DNA of 25,592 nt from Euryarchaeota archaeon UBA259 (GTDB taxonomy: Archaea > Thermoplasmatota > Poseidoniia > Poseidoniales > Poseidoniaceae): assembly GCA_002506275.1 (NCBI GenBank), contig DAXG01000029.1, positions 922-26,513 on the forward strand, given 5' to 3'. This document shows, one piece after another, positions 8,118-15,066 of this stretch. The position numbers and the translations under genes were made by a program. The number at the start of each line of letters is the position of its first letter. The stretch's first letter is position 1. Below the pieces are notes generated by a model. The model made no database searches. It worked only from the letters and a program-made list of their open reading frames with translations, and was not told the DNA's origin.

Positions 8118-8325
8118 GGCGCTGAAAGGCATCAAACGAAGGGGCATTGGTGATCTCAACATTGACAGCAATCGTTTCGTTTGAGAGCCAATCGTATTTT
8201 GCCGTTGAGAGTTCCATTGAAGTTGCGCGTCCGTGGGCAGTTGCCATGACTGATGCGCTTTGCAGCATCATGAGGGTAACAAAAATCAGAACAAGTCTGC
8301 GCACAGTATAACGAAGGGCCGGCAC
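8110..8325 (-). CDS. Short putative secreted protein, possibly truncated
   Basis: The 71-residue product starts with a positive cluster (RYTVRR), a hydrophobic core of about 12-15 residues (LVLIFVTLMMLQSA) and small residues up to about position 31, which together look like a signal peptide or N-terminal anchor. What follows (MELSTAKYDWLSNETIAVNVEITNA) reads like the first beta strands of an Ig-like or cell-surface domain, and then the protein stops. I cannot name it. The start is GTG at 8325, directly after an in-frame TAG, 16 bp below the srp54 stop, so co-transcription with srp54 is likely. The abrupt end after one or two strands, against a convergent gene, suggests a truncated remnant. 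It could equally be a genuine small secreted protein, or not expressed. Confidence 0.5.
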   Translation of the reverse strand: MPALRYTVRRLVLIFVTLMMLQSASVMATAHGRATSMELSTAKYDWLSNETIAVNVEITNAPSFDAFQRQE

Positions 8326-8341
8326 CTAAAAGGGGTTGGGA

Positions 8342-9712
8342 TTACATTCCAAAAGATGACGGGTCGATGTCCATGTCACCTTCTTTCATCATCTTACGCA
8401 TTTGCTTGTTCAGTTTTCGATTTCCACCCATGCCTTTCATCATCTTACGTGAGCGGTTCCATTGAGCGATGAGTTCTCGAACATCCTTTTCCCGAACACC
8501 AGATCCACGAGCGACCCTTCGTATACGGTCTGCCTTGATTTTAGCAGGTTCATTCTTTTCCCATGTAGTCATGCTGTCCATGATGGTTCGGTAACGGTCG
8601 AGATTTCCTTGCATGGCCTCTTTTTGGCCTTTGGACATAGCGCCCATTCCACCGAGCATGTTGCCTGGCAAAAAGGACATCAATTTGTCAATGGTGCCAA
8701 CTTTGGACATCATCTCCATTTGTTTGTACATGTCATTGAGTGTGAATCGTCCACTCATCAAGCGCTGTGTGAGACGCATGGCTTCTTCTTCATCCATATC
8801 ATCAGGGGCTAAATCAATGAGGCCCTGAATATCCCCCATTCCGAGAAGACGAGAAATGAAACGATCCGATTCAAATTTCTCTAAGTCAGGTACATTTTCT
8901 CCGGTACCGATGTGTACAATTGGTGCTCCAGTAGCAGCAACTGCGGAAAGTGCACCACCACCACGGGCCGTACCATCGAGTTTGGTGATGACAATTCCAG
9001 TGACTCCTGCAAGGGTGTGGAAGGATGCAGCGACAGGTCCAGCAGCTTGTCCGACTTGTGCATCAATGACAAGCCAGCGCTCACTTGCCCGTGTAATGGC
9101 TGATATCTGTTCAAGTTCATCCACTAATTCTTGGTCGAGTTGGTGGCGACCTGCAGTATCAACAATCACTAAATCCGCAGCAGCACATGCTGCTAGCCCG
9201 TTGCGAACAATGGTTGGAGCATCTTTGGTTTCCGGCTCGCCATAGACTTGGACGGTCGAATCCTCAAGCAATTGAGTCAGTTGAGCGTATGCTCCTGGAC
9301 GGTGTACGTCCGCTTCAATGACAGCAACACGTAGACCGTGCTTCTTACGGTACCATTCAGCGAGTTTCGCAGTGGTTGTTGTTTTACCTTGACCGTACAA
9401 ACCCACCAACAGAAGCGTAGCACCATGCGGTTGAAACTGATGAGCGGGACCGAGCAAGCGAACCAGTTCGGTATAGAGGATATTCATCGCATGGGTTTGG
9501 AGTGTCAAACCAGGGCGTGGCTCTTCTTCACGGAGCCGAGCCTCGAGTTTCTCAACCAAATCTTTGGTTTGCCGAACGTTGAAATCCGCCTCTTGTAATG
9601 CTCGGCGAAGGCTTCGAGTCATTTCTCGAAGTTCCTCTTCATCCAACTTGCGTTTGTTCTTCAGCAACCCGATAGAACGAAAAATACCTCTGGAAAGGCC
9701 TTCGAGTGCCAT
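8342..9712 (-). CDS. srp54: Signal recognition particle GTPase SRP54
   Basis: SRP54 binds signal sequences of nascent chains and, as a GTPase, docks ribosomes at the FtsY receptor for insertion at the Sec translocon. The 456 residues show the N domain (about 1-90), the G domain (about 95-300) and a Met-rich M domain (about 315-456). GTPase motifs: G1 GLYGQGKT at 104-111, DVHRPGA at 135-141, DTAGRH at 185-190, a VIDAQVGQAA stretch around 216-225, and TKLDGTARGGG at 243-253. The M domain has methionine clusters (MYKQMEMMSK, MGAMSKGQ) and the basic RNA-binding segment RRVARGSGVREKDV. The G1 loop differs from the usual GLQGSGKT (see findings). The ATG at 9712 has GGGAAG just upstream; the Get3/ArsA gene ends 41 bp before. 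Confidence 0.96.
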   Translation of the reverse strand: MALEGLSRGIFRSIGLLKNKRKLDEEELREMTRSLRRALQEADFNVRQTKDLVEKLEARLREEEPRPGLTLQTHAMNILYTELVRLLGPAHQFQPHGATLLLVGLYGQGKTTTTAKLAEWYRKKHGLRVAVIEADVHRPGAYAQLTQLLEDSTVQVYGEPETKDAPTIVRNGLAACAAADLVIVDTAGRHQLDQELVDELEQISAITRASERWLVIDAQVGQAAGPVAASFHTLAGVTGIVITKLDGTARGGGALSAVAATGAPIVHIGTGENVPDLEKFESDRFISRLLGMGDIQGLIDLAPDDMDEEEAMRLTQRLMSGRFTLNDMYKQMEMMSKVGTIDKLMSFLPGNMLGGMGAMSKGQKEAMQGNLDRYRTIMDSMTTWEKNEPAKIKADRIRRVARGSGVREKDVRELIAQWNRSRKMMKGMGGNRKLNKQMRKMMKEGDMDIDPSSFGM

Positions 9713-9753
9713 AACTTCCCGTAACGGCTATCCCATTTCAACCCACCCATCGT

Positions 9754-11025
9754 TCAAGATGAGTTCTCACTTTGTGTGAGCGGGATGTCGAGTTGCAAAA
9801 CATCGTTCTCGAGTTTTGCTTTGACTTGGCTTGCCTTGGTTGGAACAGAGGTTTTGACTTCACGCTCTCTACCGTTCAGGCCAACATAGAGTATTCCCTC
9901 ATTGCTTCGTAGCGATAATTCGTCTCGGTTTATGCCGGGGTAATGAAGAAAGATCCGTTCCACATCGTCGTGAATTTCTCGCTTCATGCCTCGATGTATC
10001 GAGTGTTCAAGTGCGCTACCAATTCGATGAGGGCCAAGGGTATCGTCCAATTGTTCGACCTCTCCATACAGTCGGCTCCCAACATTGCGCAACTGTTCAA
10101 GACCAACGACTTCGTCGTCCAACAACTCCATCGTTGCGATTTCCACACTTTCCAACTGTGAACTTAATTCATCTATTCTCGCCAGTTCTGATTCCCGTCT
10201 GTTCATCAAAAAGGGATGGTCAAATTCAGGCGTCACTCGATTGACCAAGCAGTTTGGTACAGGCAACTCATATTCGCATAAGGATTGATGCGCTCTCAAG
10301 GTTTCATTGATACCCATTCGCTCGGGAATGGTGACAAGGGTGAATGAGGTAATATCTGGGTTCGAGAGAACTCGGCGGACATGCAAAACTCTGCGACGAA
10401 ACCGCTCCAATTCTTCTTTCATGGAATCGCTTTCTTTGCGTCCAAATAACATTGAGCGCAGTCCGCCAGAGACTCGCATCATTCGGATGATTTTATCGGA
10501 CCAATTTTCAATCAACTCGGGGAGCGATAGGAACCGAAGAGTGTGGCCAGTTGGAGCCGTGTCAAATACGATGACATCCCAAGTTGGGTCTTCGACGTGA
10601 CGAAGTAATTCATCAAAAGCAAGTGCCTCATCCAGGCCAGGAATGACCATGTCGGAGGCTTGAACTTCAGAACGCATCTCTTCCATTTCCTGTTTCGCAT
10701 TTGGATCCAGCATCATGCTTAGACTCCCCAATCCACCCATGCCGCCGCCAGAGCCCATTCCATTCATCATGTCACCCAGTTTTGGTAGCACGGAAGATAT
10801 TTTGGATTCGGGGTCCATTTCCAGTCCGAACAGCCCTTCGACACCTTCGATTTGTGTCGGTTCTGAACCGATTTCTACGCCGAGTGAATCAGAGGTCGAG
10901 TGAGCCGGGTCGCTCGAAACGAGGAGTACACGCAGACCAGAGTCGGCTAGCCAAACAGCAGTCGCTGCTGATGTTGTCGTTTTTCCAACTCCACCCTTTC
11001 CACCAAACAACAAAAGTCGTGCCAT
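9754..11025 (-). CDS. ArsA/Get3-type ATPase with C-terminal HSP20-like domain
   Basis: A SIMIBI-class ATPase of the ArsA/TRC40 (Get3) family, which in eukaryotes and some archaea delivers tail-anchored membrane proteins and in other lineages drives arsenite export. Visible motifs in the 423-residue product: deviant Walker A GGKGGVGKTTT at 8-18, switch I DPAHS at 39-43 with the catalytic Asp39, and switch II DTAPTGHTLR at 155-164. A Met/Gly-rich insertion (about 84-105) lies where Get3 homologues have a hydrophobic client-binding segment. The CxxC zinc pair of eukaryotic Get3 is absent. The C-terminal 70 residues (about 350-415) look like an HSP20/alpha-crystallin fold, as in the ArsA_HSP20 domain. 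The ATG at 11025 directly precedes the P-loop strand and has GGGGAAGG upstream; a start further out would have no homology. srp54 follows 41 bp downstream. No ArsB-type pump or ArsR is nearby, so targeting is more likely than arsenic resistance. Confidence 0.88.
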   Translation of the reverse strand: MARLLLFGGKGGVGKTTTSAATAVWLADSGLRVLLVSSDPAHSTSDSLGVEIGSEPTQIEGVEGLFGLEMDPESKISSVLPKLGDMMNGMGSGGGMGGLGSLSMMLDPNAKQEMEEMRSEVQASDMVIPGLDEALAFDELLRHVEDPTWDVIVFDTAPTGHTLRFLSLPELIENWSDKIIRMMRVSGGLRSMLFGRKESDSMKEELERFRRRVLHVRRVLSNPDITSFTLVTIPERMGINETLRAHQSLCEYELPVPNCLVNRVTPEFDHPFLMNRRESELARIDELSSQLESVEIATMELLDDEVVGLEQLRNVGSRLYGEVEQLDDTLGPHRIGSALEHSIHRGMKREIHDDVERIFLHYPGINRDELSLRSNEGILYVGLNGREREVKTSVPTKASQVKAKLENDVLQLDIPLTQSENSS

Positions 11026-11114
11026 ACCTTCCCCAAAGGGAGGCAGTCCTTGAATCCAACGCCTGCGCCTCGATGAGGCAACGACTTGATGAATGAAAAC
11101 GCAACCCACCGGTC

Positions 11115-11903
11115 ATGGCCTCGGACTTTTTACTGTTCCAACTGGCCAGCGCGTCGGCATTGGTTGGCATGACACTTGGATGGCGGGGTGTCATGACTCG
11201 TTATTCAGGGTTCTATGACTTGCCAACTGCATGGAGTAACGTTTTTTGGGGTATTTTGGTCGGTGGTTTCTACGGTTCACTGACGCATAACTTCATACTT
11301 ATTCCTTACATTGAACAGTTGCTTGTTGATGAACAGGCTGCGGTTGTCAACCCGATCAATCTCTTGCTCTTGTGCGTTCTTGCATCCGTTGCAGTACACC
11401 TTTTACTCCGTCGTGACCGTGTGCGGAAAGGAAGTTCGCAAACAACCAGTGGTTGGGCCTTGGGCCTTGCCATTGGAGGAATGTTGGCTATGGTCATGAT
11501 TTTAGTTAGCCTTCAGTCCTCTGATTTCGACATCCGTTTGGGAGTAACTGTTCTGTGCCTTGGCTTGTTTGGCCCTCGTTGCGAGGCGCTCATCTGTTCG
11601 TTCCAAGGTCATCTCATGCTTCAGGGTAGACGATGGGGTGCTGTTCTGCGTGGTGCTTTTTGGAGGTGTGCTTATGTTGTCATGTTTGCGTTTGCTCTGG
11701 TCAATGCCTCTGCATGGATTTTCATTATCCCTGCGGCGCTCATCTTCAACCGCTACTCTGAATCATGGATTTGGGAATCGATTCCGAAAGAAGGTAAAAA
11801 GCGCTTGCGTAAAATTTGGGCGAGAAATGCGAGAGAAGCACAAATGTTGCTCGAAAATGCTGCTTCTCAGCAAGGTGACGGCGGGAAAGCGGCCGAGGAA
11901 TAG
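11115..11903 (+). CDS. Polytopic membrane protein of unknown function
   Basis: I do not recognise this family. The 262-residue protein has about seven hydrophobic segments (approximately 5-22, 41-66, 81-98, 113-133, 140-160, 180-198 and 199-214). The C-terminal tail of about 45 residues is basic and then acidic (EGKKRLRKIWARNAREAQ... to a KAAEE end) and probably cytoplasmic and helical. No signal peptide, metal motif or transporter signature stands out. It is divergent from the Get3/ArsA gene (89 bp between starts), with only a weak T/A-rich block (CTTGATGAA, about 11085-11093) at the expected TATA distance. A functional link to membrane targeting can be suggested from position only. The ATG at 11115 begins immediately before the first helix. 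Confidence 0.8.
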   Translation: MASDFLLFQLASASALVGMTLGWRGVMTRYSGFYDLPTAWSNVFWGILVGGFYGSLTHNFILIPYIEQLLVDEQAAVVNPINLLLLCVLASVAVHLLLRRDRVRKGSSQTTSGWALGLAIGGMLAMVMILVSLQSSDFDIRLGVTVLCLGLFGPRCEALICSFQGHLMLQGRRWGAVLRGAFWRCAYVVMFAFALVNASAWIFIIPAALIFNRYSESWIWESIPKEGKKRLRKIWARNAREAQMLLENAASQQGDGGKAAEE

Positions 11904-12000
11904 ATGTAAACACCTGCTTACTTATTCGCTGTTCTCCGTTTAGACCTGGAAAGTGCCTGCCATTGCAAATAAGCGTTGTCGGGGTGTTCCGCACGCAAGC

Positions 12001-12009
12001 GTTATACAA
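12001..12009 (+). promoter_or_regulatory. Putative TATA element for the transglutaminase-trkA-trkH run
   Basis: GTTATACAA is centred 26 nt before the ATG at 12031, the canonical spacing for a leaderless archaeal transcript. It supports the ATG at 12031 over the in-frame GTG at 11953, which would lie upstream of the promoter. Confidence 0.45.
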
Positions 12010-12030
12010 CGTCGGCCAAACCATTTGGAC

Positions 12031-13641
12031 ATGGGTTCCTGCCCCTACTGCCAAAGTGTCACCTATACCGGCGACACGATTTGCTATTCATGCGGTAGGA
12101 TTTTGGCAAGTATTCGTTCGGACAAGTTCGCAATGGAGCAACAATTCCACAAAGGCAGCCTGGATACAACCTACAAAATGACGAAGCGACCCACTGCGGG
12201 TGGAGTTGTACAAACACATACCGGACGCACCGTCGACATCATGAAGAATCGAAGGAATAAATCTCGTCACGTTGTTCTTTTGGTTTTGGTAACATTCATC
12301 ATGCTCGCTCCGCAAGTTCGAGAAAATGTGTTTGAAGAATGGGCTCCTGGGCTCAAAGAATACATCATGCTCTTTCCTGCTGATTTTCATATCTATCCAA
12401 ATGAAGCTACGTTTACACTTGACAGAACAGTTGTTCTTACCAACGGAGCGAACAATGGGTGGGCATATGAAGATATACTGATTCCACTCAACATCGAATC
12501 TCTCTCAGGTCAAAATACAGATTTCGAATACACCAACGGTGATTCTCCCCGGTCGACTGAAATGATCCAAGAACTCCTTGCGGTCAATTTAATTTTGAAA
12601 TCGAGTGAACAAGTGGTTGATGACTTTATTGAGATTCCCATTAACGGCTCGATTCTATCTTATGAGGACCGTTTGACAACCTCGCAAGGGCATCATGTGT
12701 GGTGGCCAGAATTCAACCCAAACGACAATAATTCGTGCAAGGTGTCTCAGTGCGTGAAATTGGAGTTTCATCTTAGCCCAGGTCAAACGGCCATTTTCTC
12801 GTACCAAGTGACCGTTACGAGCACATCCTATTCGTGGTGGGACAAATCTTCACGGGTCGATTCCCGTATTGCAGGTATTGATGATGGAATTAACATCGAG
12901 AACAGCGGTACATTTGATGATCTCATGATGCGAGGAGACGGTGATAAATCTCGTGACTTCACTGATGCGACATGGTACGACCGCGGCGTAGATGCTGATG
13001 GAGTCTACAGAGGAAATGCCATTAATGCTCAAGACGAGTTGGTCACGCAAACAGCAGCCCTGATCACTTCGAGCCTTCCAGAGAATCGAAAGGACAACGC
13101 ATATGCATACTCACGGGCAGCGTTTGATTACCTTCACGAGCACATCAGCTACGACAAAAACGCTCCGCTCACCGCTCGCAGCGGACCGGTGTGTCTTCAA
13201 GACAAGACCGGAGATTGTGATGAGCAAACCAATGCTTTCCTCTCGCTGTTGCGAGTGAACAAAATCCCTGGCTGGTATGTGTTTGGGGCTCTTGTTGACA
13301 CGAATTACAACGATTGGGAAGGCCACGGCTGGGGATACATTCAACTTCCAATGAAAGATTCATGGTGTGAATCTCGAGACATCACCCTTGATTCTTGCTT
13401 TGTGGAGGCATCCGTCGATGTTGTCAACAACAAATGGTTGCTCCATACCCCGAATGCTTACATTGCATGGATTGAAGAACCTGACAGCACGGGTACGCTT
13501 CTCAGCAACTACTATTCTCCAGGAAAGTACTCCAAGAACTCAGGTACTGACCGAGTGCCTCCGCTTTACACTACACTCGGCGATGTTGATTTAAACGGCG
13601 GAAAATACCAAGTGAAAATTCTTCCCGAGAGTTTGAGGTGA
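12031..13641 (+). CDS. Zinc-ribbon, single-TM protein with extracellular transglutaminase-like domain
   Basis: The 536-residue protein has three parts. First, an N-terminal zinc ribbon with CPYC and CYSC pairs (Cys4, 7, 18 and 21). Second, one TM helix at about 80-95 (VVLLVLVTFIMLA). Third, a large domain, probably outside the cell. The outer part ends in a transglutaminase-like fold (about 350-480) with a complete Cys-His-Asp triad: GDCDEQTNAF (Cys396), DWEGHGWG (His432) and VDVVNNKW (Asp463). Such domains act as cysteine proteases, amidases or crosslinkers; the substrate is unknown. Additional Cys residues in the outer domain may form disulfides. Before it lies a beta-rich region (about 120-290). 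It is transcribed just ahead of trkA (4 bp between stop and start), but the functional link is not known. The ATG at 12031 is chosen from the TATA-like element 26 nt upstream. Confidence 0.8.
   Translation: MGSCPYCQSVTYTGDTICYSCGRILASIRSDKFAMEQQFHKGSLDTTYKMTKRPTAGGVVQTHTGRTVDIMKNRRNKSRHVVLLVLVTFIMLAPQVRENVFEEWAPGLKEYIMLFPADFHIYPNEATFTLDRTVVLTNGANNGWAYEDILIPLNIESLSGQNTDFEYTNGDSPRSTEMIQELLAVNLILKSSEQVVDDFIEIPINGSILSYEDRLTTSQGHHVWWPEFNPNDNNSCKVSQCVKLEFHLSPGQTAIFSYQVTVTSTSYSWWDKSSRVDSRIAGIDDGINIENSGTFDDLMMRGDGDKSRDFTDATWYDRGVDADGVYRGNAINAQDELVTQTAALITSSLPENRKDNAYAYSRAAFDYLHEHISYDKNAPLTARSGPVCLQDKTGDCDEQTNAFLSLLRVNKIPGWYVFGALVDTNYNDWEGHGWGYIQLPMKDSWCESRDITLDSCFVEASVDVVNNKWLLHTPNAYIAWIEEPDSTGTLLSNYYSPGKYSKNSGTDRVPPLYTTLGDVDLNGGKYQVKILPESLR
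13635..13640 (+). promoter_or_regulatory. Shine-Dalgarno site of trkA overlapping the upstream stop
   Basis: GAGGTG ends 5 nt before the trkA ATG at 13646 and overlaps the TGA stop (13639-13641) of the preceding gene. The same AGGTG core with 5-6 nt spacing precedes trkH (15056-15061), glyS and trmY, and fixes those starts. It matches the CACCT of the 16S rRNA 3' end. Translational coupling is implied. Confidence 0.7.
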
Positions 13642-13645
13642 TACC

Positions 13646-15064
13646 ATGCGAATAATCATTGGAGGTGCAGGGAGAGTTGGGACTGATATGGCTCGTGCTC
13701 TTCGTGCAGAAGACATGGATGTCGTTCTGGTTGACTCCGACTCACGCGCAGTGAAAAACGCTCAAAATCTCGATGTACTTGTCATCCATGGTGACCTGAC
13801 AACCCGTGAAAAACTCTACGAGGCGGGAATTGGGGAGGCGTCAGTGTTTGTGGCTGCAACAAATTCGGATGAACGTAACTTGCTTGCATGTGCACTCGCC
13901 GACCATGCTCACCACGAAATAGCTGGGCCGAAAGCCAAACCGTTGCTTTCGATCTGCCGTGTTCGTAACATGAATTACATCCATGAACAAAACGATGGAA
14001 AACTCCAGTCATGGGCAAAGGTAAACCACGTTGTAAATCCCCTTGAAGGCGCCATACGTCGCTTGCATTCGGGATTACGTTCTTCAGCCATTGAGGAGGT
14101 CGTGCCTTTTGGCCACGATGCTTTCATCATCGAATTGGACGTCACTGCCCAAGCAACTCAAGTCGTGTTCCAAAAACTCAGAGAAGCGACCCACAAAATT
14201 GAGGGCGGTATGCCATTGATTGTAGGCCTCAAGCGTGAAGGCGAGAAAAGTCTCGTGCCAGACGGAGACTTCATGTTAATGCCAAACGATCGCATTGCAG
14301 TAGCCACGACAGGCCTTTCGAGTTTCAACCGAATTTTGAATATTTTCGGTCATGAGGCGACCGACTTCCCCGCACAACCTCGAGTTGCCGTCATTGGTGC
14401 AAATAAAATTGGTCAACGAATCGCTGATGACTGGCTTGAATCTGGTGCGTCTGTTACCGTTATCGAACGGGATTTACAGGTTGCAAACGCATTGTCTGGC
14501 ACAGACATTGGCTCTCATCCCAACCTCGAGGTGATTCACGGCGACCACCTTGACCGAGATATTCTTACTGAAATTGGTATTTCTGAACATCATATAGCCA
14601 TTGCCGCTTTAGAAGACGACCTTGCAAGCATTGCTGCGGCTTTACTGGCCAGTGACATGGGCGTTCAGCGCACTGGACTTTTGCTCTACGATGCAGACTT
14701 GGTGAAGGTTACGCAGCGCATGGGCATCACCTTTGCAGTTGACCGAAAGCGGGTTGCCGTCGATAACATGCTCGCCCAAATACACACCAAAACTGCAGGC
14801 GGATACGCTATACTCTCGAACATCCCAAACATCATTGGTGTGAGTATGCTTGTTTCAGAACAAGCAAGATTCGCTGGAAAGCGGATTCTTGAAGCATCCT
14901 TCCCAGAGTGGATGCGTATTGCCTTCATACAACGTCAAAACACGAACGGTACTTGGGAATCACTCCGCCCCTCTCCGGACAAAGCCTTGTTGAAAGATGA
15001 CCGATTGATCATCTTCTGCAGTCCTGAACGGGTCGCTGACCTCGAAAAACGGTTCAAGGTGTGA
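13646..15064 (+). CDS. trkA: Trk potassium uptake regulatory subunit TrkA (two RCK units)
   Basis: TrkA forms the cytoplasmic nucleotide-binding ring that gates the TrkH K+ channel in response to ATP/ADP and NAD(H). The 472 residues form two tandem RCK units. The first Rossmann fold has GGAGRVG at 6-12 and the acidic VDSD at the end of strand 2 (about 29-32). The second has VIGANKIG at 249-256 followed by VIERD (about 272-276). RCK_C-type subdomains lie at about 150-222 and 385-470. Length and order match the full-length, double-RCK type. The ATG at 13646 is set by GAGGTG 5 nt upstream. trkH begins 2 bp after the stop, so the two subunits are probably made together; the K+ import role is well supported by this pairing. 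Confidence 0.95.
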   Translation: MRIIIGGAGRVGTDMARALRAEDMDVVLVDSDSRAVKNAQNLDVLVIHGDLTTREKLYEAGIGEASVFVAATNSDERNLLACALADHAHHEIAGPKAKPLLSICRVRNMNYIHEQNDGKLQSWAKVNHVVNPLEGAIRRLHSGLRSSAIEEVVPFGHDAFIIELDVTAQATQVVFQKLREATHKIEGGMPLIVGLKREGEKSLVPDGDFMLMPNDRIAVATTGLSSFNRILNIFGHEATDFPAQPRVAVIGANKIGQRIADDWLESGASVTVIERDLQVANALSGTDIGSHPNLEVIHGDHLDRDILTEIGISEHHIAIAALEDDLASIAAALLASDMGVQRTGLLLYDADLVKVTQRMGITFAVDRKRVAVDNMLAQIHTKTAGGYAILSNIPNIIGVSMLVSEQARFAGKRILEASFPEWMRIAFIQRQNTNGTWESLRPSPDKALLKDDRLIIFCSPERVADLEKRFKV

Positions 15065-15066
15065 TT

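Noticed and set aside
9754..11025. Arsenite-pump ATPase role
   Set aside because: No ArsB, ArsR or ArsD-like gene is in the window, and the single-ATPase form with a Met-rich segment fits Get3-type targeting better.
11115..11903. Possible Get1/YidC-type receptor for the neighbouring Get3 homologue
   Set aside because: It has about seven helices and no coiled coil between the first two, unlike the three-helix Oxa1/Get1 core; only position supports the idea.
11953..12030. GTG start for the transglutaminase protein at 11953
   Set aside because: The extra 26 residues precede a likely TATA element and contain no domain; the zinc ribbon begins right after the ATG at 12031.
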